From positions 1-24,340 of the IMG/VR virus record IMGVR_UViG_3300046466_000012: 24,340 bases of DNA, one strand, 5' to 3'. How positions within the stretch are numbered: the stretch's first letter is position 1; the number at the start of each line of letters is the position of its first letter. The position numbers were made by a program, and so were the translations under genes. Shown here piece by piece: positions 14,460 to 22,236 of this stretch. The DNA comes from a virus. Below the pieces are notes generated by a model. It saw only the letters and a list, made by a program, of their open reading frames with translations, did no database searches and was not told the DNA's origin.

Positions 14460-14585
14460 ATGCCAATGGGAAAAGGAACTTATGGTTCTAAAAAAGGAAG
14501 ACCAAGTAAAGCGTTAAAAGGTGGACAGAAAAGACTACCTGCCGCTTTAAAATCAAAAATAATGAGTAGCAAAAAGAAAAAATAA
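14460..14585 (+). CDS. Tiny very basic protein 1 before capsid
   Basis: A 41-residue ORF with a strong AAGGAG ribosome site before the ATG. Lys, Arg and Gly make up much of it and there are no acidic residues at all: MGKGTYGSKKGRPSKALKGG, then QKRLPAALKSKIMSSKKKK. KKGRPSK resembles the GRP core of an AT-hook, which binds the minor groove of AT-rich DNA. It is first in a run of three basic genes between putative promoter copy 3 and the capsid gene. DNA binding, perhaps as a packaged or nucleoid-directed protein, is inferred from composition only. Confidence 0.7.
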   Translation: MPMGKGTYGSKKGRPSKALKGGQKRLPAALKSKIMSSKKKK

Positions 14586-14586
14586 T

Positions 14587-14736
14587 ATGGCAAAACGTGG
14601 ATTATACGCTAACATTCATGCGAAGCGTAAAAGAATCGCCGCAGGTAGCGGTGAGAAAATGCGAAAAGCAGGAGCTAAAGGAAGACCTACTGCTAAGCAA
14701 TTTACAAGAGCGGCAAAGACAGCTAAGAAAAGGTAG
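14587..14736 (+). CDS. Tiny very basic protein 2 before capsid
   Basis: A 49-residue ORF starting one base after the previous gene: MAKRGLYANIHAKRKRIAAG, SGEKMRKAGAKGRPTAKQF, then RAAKTAKKR. It has about 18 basic residues and one acidic residue. RGLYANIHAKRKRI followed by KGRPTAKQF is a pattern I associate with small conserved proteins of marine phages, without known function. KGRPTAK repeats the GRP motif of the neighbouring basic protein. The clean reading frame, junctions one and two bases wide, and non-random composition support coding. Confidence 0.8.
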   Translation: MAKRGLYANIHAKRKRIAAGSGEKMRKAGAKGRPTAKQFTRAAKTAKKR

Positions 14737-14738
14737 TC

Positions 14739-14957
14739 ATGGTTGCTAAAAAATACCAAAGTCCTTCAGGCGGCTTGAACGCCGCAGGGAGAGCTCACTT
14801 TAAGAGCAAAGGACATAACTTAAAAGCACCTACCAAAAGTAAAACAAGTGGAAGACGTAAATCGTTTTGTGCTCGTATGGGTGGGGTAAAAGGAGCTATG
14901 TCTAAGAACGGCAAACCTACTAGAAAAGCATTAGCTTTACGTAAGTGGGATTGTTAA
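14739..14957 (+). CDS. Small basic protein 3 before capsid (DUF6321-like)
   Basis: A 72-residue protein beginning two bases after the previous stop. The pattern SPSGGLNAAGRAHFKSKG, RRKSFCARMGGVKGAMSK and GKPTRKALALRKWDC matches a family widespread in marine phages that I know as DUF6321; function unknown. It is strongly basic with two cysteines, in the conserved SFCARM motif and at the very C-terminus. GKPTRKALA again resembles the GRP(S/T)-K-A motif of the two preceding basic proteins. It ends before the roughly 140-base untranslated leader of the capsid gene. Confidence 0.85.
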   Translation: MVAKKYQSPSGGLNAAGRAHFKSKGHNLKAPTKSKTSGRRKSFCARMGGVKGAMSKNGKPTRKALALRKWDC

Positions 14958-15096
14958 TATAGTTGTGCAACGCTTATGCGTGGCAACTGCCAATACAATT
15001 TAGCCAAATAACTTGACCTACTGCGGTAGACAATCTTGACTAAATAACTGAATTGAAGAGGCTTTTATAAACTAACATCAAAAAGGAGACAATCAC
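14958..15096 (+). promoter_or_regulatory. Capsid gene leader: hairpin, short direct repeats and strong ribosome site
   Basis: This 139-base stretch has no ORF. An imperfect hairpin lies at 14966-14985 (ACGC-TTAT-GCGT core with three further pairs after one mismatch). AAATAACT occurs at 15006-15013 and 15042-15049, and CTTGAC at 15012-15017 and 15035-15040, with a small CTAC/GTAG hairpin (15018-15029) between. AAAAAGGAG shortly before ATG 15097 is a near-ideal ribosome site. A stable structured leader suits a very highly expressed gene, as with T7 gene 10. No copy of the phage promoter motif is seen here. Function is inferred. Confidence 0.5.
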
Positions 15097-16077
15097 ATGT
15101 CAAACGCAAGTCCAGTTAAATTCGGAAATGCTAATAGTGGTTCTACTCGTGATGATGCCCTGTTTCTAAAAGTGTTTGCAGGTGAAGTAATTACTTCATT
15201 TGACAGAGCTTCAAAAACAGAAGGTGCTGATATGGTAAGAAGTATCAGTAATGGCAAGTCGGCTTCTTTCCCAGTTTTGGGTAGAATTTCAGCCGCTTAT
15301 CACGCAGTTGGAGCAGAAATATTAGGTTCTGACGTTAACTCAAACGAAAAGGTTATTACAATTAATGACCTTCTAATCTCATCAGTATTTGTTTCAAATA
15401 TTGAAGAGGCAAAAAACCATTGGGACGTAAGAAGTGCATACTCACAAGAAATGGGTAGAGCATTAGCTTTCCAAAAAGATAAGCATATCTTACAAACAAT
15501 CGGTCAAGCATCTCTAGCTAGTGCATCTGTTACTGGTGGAGACGCTACAACGAACATAACTAACACAGGCATTGCTTCTGCTACAGACGCAACTGCGGCT
15601 AATGCAATGATAGATGCTATCTTTGCGGCGGCTAAAGAGCTTGATGCAAACTATGTTCCATCAGAAGGCAGAAAATGCTTTATGAGACTTGAAGAATACT
15701 ACAAATTAGCTAACGCTACAAATGCAGTCAATGTTGACTTCACAGGCGGTGGCAATGGTGGTGTTGCTTCAGGAAAAGTTATGAAAATTGCAGGAATTGA
15801 ATTAGTACCAGTTCCTCACTTTGTAACTGGAAACGTCAACTCAGGAGTTGCTCAAGGTTCAGCTACTAATGGTGGTTCAAACCCACAAGCTGTTAACTTG
15901 ACTAACTTTGTTGCTCTAGTTTCTCACCCAAGTGCTGTAGGTACAGTTAAACTTATGGACTTAGGTGTTGAAAAAGAGTACGACATCAGAAGACAAGGTA
16001 CGTTAATGGTTGCTAAATATGCTATGGGTCATGGTGTATTAAGACCAGAATCGGCTGTAGGAATTAAAGAAGCGTAA
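15097..16077 (+). CDS. Major capsid protein (T7 gp10A-like)
   Basis: Builds the icosahedral head shell with an HK97-type fold. It has 326 residues (T7 gp10A: 345). Visible: an N-terminal arm followed by DDALFLKVFAGEVITSFDRA, GKSASFPVLGRISAAYH (T7 has the similar SAQFPVLGRTQAAYL), the E-loop and spine region, HWDVRSAYSQEMGRALAFQKD, and the C-terminal DIRRQGTLMVAKYAMGHGVL with EXAVGI-like end (PESAVGIKEA), all typical of T7-like capsids. Base use is less AT-rich than its neighbours, as expected for the most highly expressed gene. It has a strong AAGGAG site and structured leader upstream and an intrinsic terminator directly downstream. No sign of the T7-style frameshift extension (gp10B): the region after the stop contains only the terminator. 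Confidence 0.97.
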   Translation: MSNASPVKFGNANSGSTRDDALFLKVFAGEVITSFDRASKTEGADMVRSISNGKSASFPVLGRISAAYHAVGAEILGSDVNSNEKVITINDLLISSVFVSNIEEAKNHWDVRSAYSQEMGRALAFQKDKHILQTIGQASLASASVTGGDATTNITNTGIASATDATAANAMIDAIFAAAKELDANYVPSEGRKCFMRLEEYYKLANATNAVNVDFTGGGNGGVASGKVMKIAGIELVPVPHFVTGNVNSGVAQGSATNGGSNPQAVNLTNFVALVSHPSAVGTVKLMDLGVEKEYDIRRQGTLMVAKYAMGHGVLRPESAVGIKEA

Positions 16078-16102
16078 TAGTTTCTTTATTTTTACTTGAA
16101 TT

Positions 16103-16128
16103 AGGGGGAGTCAAATCCCCCTTTTTCT
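16103..16128 (+). terminator. Intrinsic terminator after capsid gene (T-phi position)
   Basis: AGGGGGA (16103-16109) and TCCCCCT (16116-16122) form a perfect 7-base GC-rich stem with a 6-base loop, followed by a T-run (16122-16126) and CT. It lies 26 bases after the capsid stop, the position of T-phi in T7, where partial termination lowers tail-gene transcription relative to capsid. This is the only strong intrinsic terminator seen in the window. Confidence 0.88.
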
Positions 16129-16148
16129 ACATTAATTAAAAGGATAAA

Positions 16149-16757
16149 ATGACAACACAAATTACACCAACTACAGAATTACAATCAGTTAATACTATGT
16201 TGAGTGTTATTGGCGAAGCTCCAGTAAACTCAATCACAGGTACAACAACTGTTGATGTATCAGTCGCTAAAAATATCCTAGACGAGACATCAATGTCTGT
16301 CCAATCAATAGGTTGGAATTTTAACACACATATTAATCACACAACATTAGCATTAGATAGCGATAACAAAGTTCCTCTACCTGCTAACTGTGTAAAAGCA
16401 GACGCTAATCAAGCGTACAGAAATTACAATTATACAATCAGAAATGGTTTTTTATATGATATGGAAAAACATACAGATGTATTTACAAGTGCACCTGCCT
16501 CAGTTGACTTAGTCTTAGTTCAACAATTTGAACATCTCCCAGAATATGCAAGACGATATATTACAACAAAAGCGGCTAGAAGATTTGCTTCAAGATTTAT
16601 AGGTGATAAAGAAATTACAGCATTAATAGGTCAAGATGAAAATGAAGCATTAGTTGCTTTTCATCAAGCTGATTCACAAGAAGCAGATATAAACATGTTG
16701 AATGGTGATGCTAATACATTTTCAATAATTAACAGAACAACTAGAAGGACTTACTAA
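16149..16757 (+). CDS. Tail tubular protein A, gatekeeper (T7 gp11-like)
   Basis: Forms the ring joining portal to nozzle. It has 202 residues (T7 gp11: 196). Matches include TELQSVNTMLSVIGEAPVNS (T7 SAVNDILASIGEPPVST), ILDETSMSVQSIGWNFN (T7 NRQIQSRGWTFN), NGFLYDMEKHTDVF, QFEHLPEYARRYITTKAARR (T7 YDEMPECFRYWIVTKASRQ) and the end NMLNGDANTFSIINR (T7 NMLDGDAFTSG). AAAGGAT precedes the ATG. It is the first gene after the terminator and meets the next gene at a TAATG junction. Confidence 0.95.
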   Translation: MTTQITPTTELQSVNTMLSVIGEAPVNSITGTTTVDVSVAKNILDETSMSVQSIGWNFNTHINHTTLALDSDNKVPLPANCVKADANQAYRNYNYTIRNGFLYDMEKHTDVFTSAPASVDLVLVQQFEHLPEYARRYITTKAARRFASRFIGDKEITALIGQDENEALVAFHQADSQEADINMLNGDANTFSIINRTTRRTY

Positions 16758-19252
16758 TGGGTGGCGTGGTATCTCAGTCTATACCTAATTTCCTAAATGG
16801 TATGTCTCAGCAGACTCCTACTCAAAGAGGAATCAATCAAGGTGCAGACCAAGTAAATTTTCAAAATAATATAGTAGAAGGTCTATCTAAAAGACCATCA
16901 TTAGATTATGTAGCAACTTTAGATTCTACAAATTTATATCCTAACACTACAAAATTTTGGCAAATACAAAGAGATGAAGCTAATCAATATATTGTAGCAT
17001 TATACAACGGTGGTGTTAAAGTTTGGGATTTACAAGGAAACGCTAAAACAGTTACAGTTCAAAGTGGTTCAAGTTATTTAACATCTACAAATCCAAAAGC
17101 TAATTTTAAATTAGTAAACGTAGCTGATTTTACATTTATTGCAAACACAGCAACAACAGTTACAGCAGACTCTACAAACACTGCGGCTAAAGTAGAAGAG
17201 TTTTTAATAAATGTTAAATTAACAAACTATGGTAGAGAATATAAAGTAGCATTAAAACACCCTAACATGGCACAAGAGTTAGAAGTACAATTTCAATTAC
17301 CTACTGGTAATGATGCTTCTACTGATAGTAAATTTAGAGATACAAACAAAATTAAAGATATATTATTAAATGGAGAATCTAGCACACATTGGGATAGTAA
17401 TGCTAATGGTATTGGTTTTAAAACTGTAAGAACAGACACAGGAGCTACAGTTTCATCAACTCAAGGTTTAGCTAATTATTCTGGTTTTACATCTCATTTT
17501 ACTTTTGAAAGTTTTGATTCTGTAATTTATGGAAAACCTACAGATAACAATGCTAATTATACTGTAAGTACAGCAGATGGTTCAGGTAACACAGCTATGT
17601 ATGCTATAAGAGATAAGATACAAGATTTTAGTGATTTACCTTACTATGGTAAACTTGGAGTTATACTAAAAGTAACAGGAGATGAAGGTGATACTTTGTC
17701 TGATTACTATGTTGCATTTCAAGGTAATGGTGTATGGAATGAAACTATTGCACCTGCAACTTCTGTAGGTTTAGATAATTCTACAATGCCACACGCATTG
17801 ATTAATAACAATAACGGTACATTTACATTTAAACAATTAGATTGGACAGATAGAACATGTGGAGATAGTGATACAAATGCTGACCCTAGTTTTGTAGGTA
17901 AAAAAATTAATGGTTTAACATTTTATAAAAACAGACTAGGTATTATGTCTGGTGAGAATTTAGTATTAACAGAAAATGCTAGTTTCTTTAATTACTTTCA
18001 AACTACTACAACACAAGTTTTAGATACTGACCCTATTGATATTGCGGCTTCAGGCACACAAGTTAATACACTTAAAAACTCTGTAGGATTTAATGAGTCT
18101 TTACTTTTATTTTCTGATACAGCACAATATAAATTAGATAGTGCAGGAGATACTATATCACCTACTACAGCTATACTTAATGAAGTATCTTCATTTGAAC
18201 ATGATGATGCAGTGCAACCAGTATCAGCAGGTAAGTTTGCATATTTTGCACAAGCAAGAAATAACAACACTGCTATAAGAGAATATTTTGCTGATGATGA
18301 TACATTAACAAATGATGGTTTAGACATTACAGTATCAGTACAAAGTTTAATACCAACTAATTGTTATCAACTTGTGAGTAATACAACAGAAGATACGCTA
18401 ATTGCTTTAGCTTCTGATACAGCAGATTCACAAACTGCACCTTACACTTCAGGAACACCTGTGTCACCTGTTAATGCAGACACAATGTTTTTATATAAAT
18501 ACTTTTTTGATAGAGGTGAAAAAGTACAAACAGCGTGGGCTAAATGGGAATTTAGTGGTGTTAAAATTATTGGTGCTATGTCGTTAGAAAGTTTTTTATA
18601 TGTGATGGCATCAGAAGGTACAGACACAAAATTATTTAAAATTGATTTAAGAAATTTAAAAGACACAACATTAAATCATGGTGTCTTCTTAGATTTAAAA
18701 ACAACAGTAACAGGAACGTATGCAAGTAGCACAGACTTAACTACGTTTACTTCACCGTATGGTGCAAAAACAGGATTAATAGCAGTAGATAGAACAAATG
18801 GTGCTAATTATACAGCCACAAATACAAGTGGCTCTACATATACTATAAAAGGCAATCACACGTCATTATTTATAGGTGTACCATTTTCTTCTGTTTACAG
18901 AATGTCTACTCAGTACGTAAGAGAAAGTACAGGTAGAGGTTTAGTAGCGGTAACTTCAGGAAGATACCAAGTTAGAAATATATCTTTTAACTTTGAGAAT
19001 AGTGGTTTCTTTCAAGTAGAAGTTACACCTAACAATAGAGACAAATCTACAACAATAATGAATGGTTATGTTATAGGTACAGCGTCTTCTCTTGTAGGAC
19101 AACCTGCTATTAACTCAGGAACATTAAGAGTTCCAGTTCAATGTAGAAACACAGAATTTGTAATGGATATAAAAAGCAACTCACATCTACCAGTTTATAT
19201 TGCTGATGCTGAAGTTGAAGGTTATTATCATTCACGTTCAAGAAGGATTTAA
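16757..19252 (+). CDS. Tail tubular protein B, nozzle (T7 gp12-like)
   Basis: Hexameric nozzle at the tail tip through which DNA exits. It has 831 residues (T7 gp12: 794). The N-terminus VSQSIPNFLNGMSQQTPTQR followed by NQVNFQ-like DQVNFQNNIVEGLSKRPSL is diagnostic for the family (T7 begins with a similar SQSIKNLKGGISQQPD motif). Further typical segments are FWQIQRDEANQYIVALYNGG, the central GLTFYKNRLGIMSGENLVLTENASFFNYF region with VNTLKNSVGFNESLLLFSD, and a beta-rich C-terminal part ending YIADAEVEGYYHSRSRRI. Coding is continuous with no frameshift. It starts on the TAATG of the gene before and ends on the TAATG of the gene after, giving tight coupling. Confidence 0.95.
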   Translation: MGGVVSQSIPNFLNGMSQQTPTQRGINQGADQVNFQNNIVEGLSKRPSLDYVATLDSTNLYPNTTKFWQIQRDEANQYIVALYNGGVKVWDLQGNAKTVTVQSGSSYLTSTNPKANFKLVNVADFTFIANTATTVTADSTNTAAKVEEFLINVKLTNYGREYKVALKHPNMAQELEVQFQLPTGNDASTDSKFRDTNKIKDILLNGESSTHWDSNANGIGFKTVRTDTGATVSSTQGLANYSGFTSHFTFESFDSVIYGKPTDNNANYTVSTADGSGNTAMYAIRDKIQDFSDLPYYGKLGVILKVTGDEGDTLSDYYVAFQGNGVWNETIAPATSVGLDNSTMPHALINNNNGTFTFKQLDWTDRTCGDSDTNADPSFVGKKINGLTFYKNRLGIMSGENLVLTENASFFNYFQTTTTQVLDTDPIDIAASGTQVNTLKNSVGFNESLLLFSDTAQYKLDSAGDTISPTTAILNEVSSFEHDDAVQPVSAGKFAYFAQARNNNTAIREYFADDDTLTNDGLDITVSVQSLIPTNCYQLVSNTTEDTLIALASDTADSQTAPYTSGTPVSPVNADTMFLYKYFFDRGEKVQTAWAKWEFSGVKIIGAMSLESFLYVMASEGTDTKLFKIDLRNLKDTTLNHGVFLDLKTTVTGTYASSTDLTTFTSPYGAKTGLIAVDRTNGANYTATNTSGSTYTIKGNHTSLFIGVPFSSVYRMSTQYVRESTGRGLVAVTSGRYQVRNISFNFENSGFFQVEVTPNNRDKSTTIMNGYVIGTASSLVGQPAINSGTLRVPVQCRNTEFVMDIKSNSHLPVYIADAEVEGYYHSRSRRI

Positions 19253-19776
19253 TGATTAAAGAAAATTATGTACGTAAAGCTATTATAGCTGATGCGTTGG
19301 AGTTATCTCCAAAAATTAGAAAAGGTGACAGAGAAGAAATTATGGCTTCAGATGGACACAGTCCATTAAGAGCTTTAGTCTTACCTTTTACTTATGATGA
19401 TGCAAAAATATATTCTATTATAGGGACAAAAGATGAAGGCGTTATAGGAATGTTTGGTAGTAACCCAACTCAATTACCTGAATATGGTGTTGCTTGGTTA
19501 TTGTCTAGTGAAAAATTATTTAAGCATACTAAACAATTTATAAAAGAATGTCCTTATTGGGTATCACAAATGAGTGAAGGTTATGAATATCTTTATAATT
19601 TTGTAGATAAAAGAAATTGGAAAAGTTTAAAATGGTTACAATTTTTAGGATTTGAACCAAAAGAAGAATTACAACAATATGGTGTTGGTAAAATGCCATT
19701 TTTATTAATGATGAAGGAGACAAATAAAATAGATGTGCGGAGTACCTCAAGCCCAACTAGCATTAACAGCAATTAG
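19252..19776 (+). CDS. Internal virion protein A homologue (T7 gp13-like), GNAT-like fold
   Basis: It has 174 residues (T7 gp13: 138). T7 gp13 is needed for assembly of infectious particles. Here the layout resembles a degenerate acetyltransferase: an N-terminal helix region, DEGVIGMFGSNP (strand and turn as in a GNAT beta4), YGVAWLLSSEKLFKHTKQFI, YEYLYNFVDKRNWKSLKWLQ with FLGFEP (the T7 counterpart has LWNYVWVGNTSHIRFLKTIG). No clear acetyl-CoA loop is seen, so catalysis is doubtful and a structural role is likely. The last 44 bases overlap the next gene in another frame, giving a Ser/Thr/Asn-rich tail that may not be functionally constrained. Confidence 0.85.
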   Translation: MIKENYVRKAIIADALELSPKIRKGDREEIMASDGHSPLRALVLPFTYDDAKIYSIIGTKDEGVIGMFGSNPTQLPEYGVAWLLSSEKLFKHTKQFIKECPYWVSQMSEGYEYLYNFVDKRNWKSLKWLQFLGFEPKEELQQYGVGKMPFLLMMKETNKIDVRSTSSPTSINSN

Positions 19777-20254
19777 TGCAGTAGGTAAAGTTCAAGAATA
19801 CAGAGAACAAAAAGCTCTAGCCGCTAGTAAACGTGCTTCTCAAAATCAAACACGAATAAATGCTAACGTGGCTTACATGAGAGACATTAATAAAATAGAC
19901 CAAGAAAAAGTACAAGCTGACCAAGAAAAAGCAGTAGCAGAATTTAAAACTAAAATGGAATCTAAAAAGAAATTAGCACAAGCACTTAACTTAAATGCAG
20001 GTAACAGTATAGCTATTGTGCAAGATATAGGTTCTTTATATAATGATGAGTACACTGAAATTATGAGAGATTATAAAGGTGATATGATTACACTAGGCAA
20101 TCAAACACAAGATGCTTATGCAAACATGTCTAAAGTTTATAATAGTTTAGAGCCTGTAACAGAACCTAGTAGAACAGGATTGTTGTTAGACTTAGGTACA
20201 ACGGCGGCTCAAGGATATATCAGTTATGACACAGCAAAGGCGGCTAAAAAATAA
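19733..20254 (+). CDS. Internal virion protein B (T7 gp14-like)
   Basis: In T7, gp14 is ejected first and makes the channel in the outer membrane for DNA entry. This homologue has 173 residues (T7: 196). It shares the MC start (MCGVPQAQLALTAISAVGK; T7 MCWAAAIPIAISGAQAISG), a long helical middle rich in Lys, Gln and Ala, a Met/Ile-rich turn NAGNSIAIVQDIGSLYNDE, the YKGDMITLGNQTQDAY segment and a small Ala/Gly-rich hydrophobic part near the end (LDLGTTAAQGYISYDTAKAA). The AAGGAG at 19714-19719 sits 13 bases before the ATG. It overlaps the preceding gene by 44 bases and meets the next at TAATG. Confidence 0.88.
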   Translation: MCGVPQAQLALTAISAVGKVQEYREQKALAASKRASQNQTRINANVAYMRDINKIDQEKVQADQEKAVAEFKTKMESKKKLAQALNLNAGNSIAIVQDIGSLYNDEYTEIMRDYKGDMITLGNQTQDAYANMSKVYNSLEPVTEPSRTGLLLDLGTTAAQGYISYDTAKAAKK

Positions 20255-22236
20255 TGGCAAAATATAAATCACGAGTAAAAAATAAATACATGGGCTCAGG
20301 CTTTGAAGGCTATGTAGCTTCAGCTAGAACATCTGAAGGTTTACAATTAGCAAAAAAATTACAAGAAAGTGCTCTTACAGGTCAAAAATTATTAAATGTT
20401 AAAATAGACCAAGATAAAGATGAAGCTATAGATTCAATACAAACTTTATATGCTTCTGGTAAAAAAATGGAAGATATACAAGCTGAAATACTTGCAGGTA
20501 AGCACCCTAATTTAACAGGTAAATTTATAGAAAAAACTACACAGTTTCATTTAGGTAAAGTAAAAGCCGCAGAAACAATTAAAACTATTGAAGCTAATAA
20601 AAACAATTATGATTTTAAAGCTGAAGGTTCTACATTAAATAAATTTTATGAACAATTTTTACCTAATTTTGATGAATCTGATAACTCATTTACAGCAGGT
20701 TTTGCTTCTGCATTTAATGGTTATAAAGCAGATGAAGCAATAAAAGACGCAGAAAAAAGAAGTTTATTTTCTTCTGAGAAAAAAATAGAAGAAGGTAGAA
20801 CAATTATCTCTAGTATTCCTACTTCACAATTAAATGAAAAATTAGTTGAATCATGGGATAATTTGGCTTTAGCAGTTCCTAATACTGATGGTGGTTCTAA
20901 TCCTAATAAATTATTTACTAATGATGAAAAACAAAAAGTATTATTAAAAGAAATAGAACAAACAATTATTGAAGCTAAATCTATAGAAGATTTAAACAGA
21001 GCAGATATTTTACTTAATATGGATTTAGGTATAGGTGCTGATGGTCAATCAAGAGGTAGACTTACTGATAGAAAAAAAGATGAAATATTATTATTAAAAG
21101 AAAAATTAGAAAAAAGAAGAAGAGCTTTAGAAATACAAGATAGAACAGATAAAGAGTATAAAGAAAAAGAAGAAGTAAAAAGTATATTTGCAGAAGCTAA
21201 CACTGATGTAACAGAAGCAACACCTGATGGTGATTTTACTAGAGCACGTACTTATGAAGAAAAATTAGAATTAAGAGAAAAACTTAAAACTTATGGCGAC
21301 CCTAGCTACACAAAAGCATTTGATGCTATGATTAAAGCAGATAGATACATAAACACTGACCCTGCTGTTTTTGATAAATTAGTAGAAGAAATTTATGCAG
21401 GTAAATACACAAGTCAGACAGAAGTATTAGATGCACTTGTAGCAAATGATATAGATAGCAACAAATGGAAGTCTGCACTTACATTCTATAGTGCTTATGA
21501 AAGTGATTATGAAAAAGGTATCAAACCTATTCACACAACTGATGCCATATACACAGCAGGTATAACAGCAAATGTTAATTCTGTAGGTGGGATATTTACA
21601 AACAGTATGGGTGCATTAAAACCTAATGGTGCGTATGCAAAAGCTAATGCAAAAAGTTATATGATTAAAGAAATAAATGCTTTTGAAACAAGATTTAAAA
21701 AAGAAAATGGAAGAGAACCTACAAGTATAGAAAGACAAGATTTTATTGATTTATCAAGAAATGTCTTAATGAAGATGTTTGAAGGAGAAAATGTAAATCC
21801 TGAAGTTAAAGCAGTTACAGAATATGAAGAAGAGATAGCACAAGAAAATAAAGAGAAACTAGAAGAAAAAGAAAAATATAAAACTGTAGGATTAGACACA
21901 GCTTTATCTAAAATATCTGACGCTTTAGAAGTTAACAAAGGAATGTTTGATGAGAAAGTTCCTAAACCAGATTTAAGTTTCTTTGGTAAAGATACTGATT
22001 TATTTGACACAGATTCTACAGATAAGAAAGATTTTGAAGATAAAGAATATCCTAAATTTGTTGCTGAGTTCTTAACAGAAACTTTAGGTGAAGGTGGATT
22101 TACTGATGAGATGTTAAAAGTATTAAGTGAAGCTGATTTAAACCAATTAGTAAGAGATTTACAACAAACTATTGGAAACAGCATAACTAAAAAACAAATT
22201 CAAACAGGTATAAAATTATTAACAGGAGCTAAATAA
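20254..22236 (+). CDS. Internal virion protein C (T7 gp15-like)
   Basis: In T7, gp15 is part of the ejected core that spans the periplasm with gp16 and helps pull DNA into the cell. This one has 660 residues (T7: 747). Direct similarity is weak; the call rests on position (third of the four internal virion genes), length and the all-helical, Lys/Glu-rich nature with repeated alanine/leucine heptads, as well as an N-terminal stretch YKSRVKNKYMGSGFEGYVAS typical of such proteins. The stretch around residues 285-305 (EKLEKRRRALEIQDRTDKEY) is likely a coiled coil. Acidic segments occur in the last third. It both starts and ends on TAATG junctions. Confidence 0.82.
   Translation: MAKYKSRVKNKYMGSGFEGYVASARTSEGLQLAKKLQESALTGQKLLNVKIDQDKDEAIDSIQTLYASGKKMEDIQAEILAGKHPNLTGKFIEKTTQFHLGKVKAAETIKTIEANKNNYDFKAEGSTLNKFYEQFLPNFDESDNSFTAGFASAFNGYKADEAIKDAEKRSLFSSEKKIEEGRTIISSIPTSQLNEKLVESWDNLALAVPNTDGGSNPNKLFTNDEKQKVLLKEIEQTIIEAKSIEDLNRADILLNMDLGIGADGQSRGRLTDRKKDEILLLKEKLEKRRRALEIQDRTDKEYKEKEEVKSIFAEANTDVTEATPDGDFTRARTYEEKLELREKLKTYGDPSYTKAFDAMIKADRYINTDPAVFDKLVEEIYAGKYTSQTEVLDALVANDIDSNKWKSALTFYSAYESDYEKGIKPIHTTDAIYTAGITANVNSVGGIFTNSMGALKPNGAYAKANAKSYMIKEINAFETRFKKENGREPTSIERQDFIDLSRNVLMKMFEGENVNPEVKAVTEYEEEIAQENKEKLEEKEKYKTVGLDTALSKISDALEVNKGMFDEKVPKPDLSFFGKDTDLFDTDSTDKKDFEDKEYPKFVAEFLTETLGEGGFTDEMLKVLSEADLNQLVRDLQQTIGNSITKKQIQTGIKLLTGAK

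Noticed and set aside
15013-15070. TTGACC and TTGACT as -35 boxes of host-type promoters before the capsid
   Set aside because: No TATAAT-like box at about 17 bases spacing follows either of them; late T7-like genes are read by the phage polymerase.
16078-16148. Frameshift extension of the capsid (as T7 gp10B)
   Set aside because: The space after the capsid stop is only 71 bases, is occupied by the terminator, and no slippery run near the stop leads into a long alternative frame.
17998-18327. Minus-strand open frame of 109 residues
   Set aside because: Antisense to the conserved nozzle protein gene, with no supporting signals.
21657-22184. Minus-strand open frame of 175 residues
   Set aside because: It lies wholly inside the gp15 gene, is Ser/Phe/Leu-rich as expected from reading an AT-rich Lys/Glu gene backwards, and has no ribosome site or neighbour.
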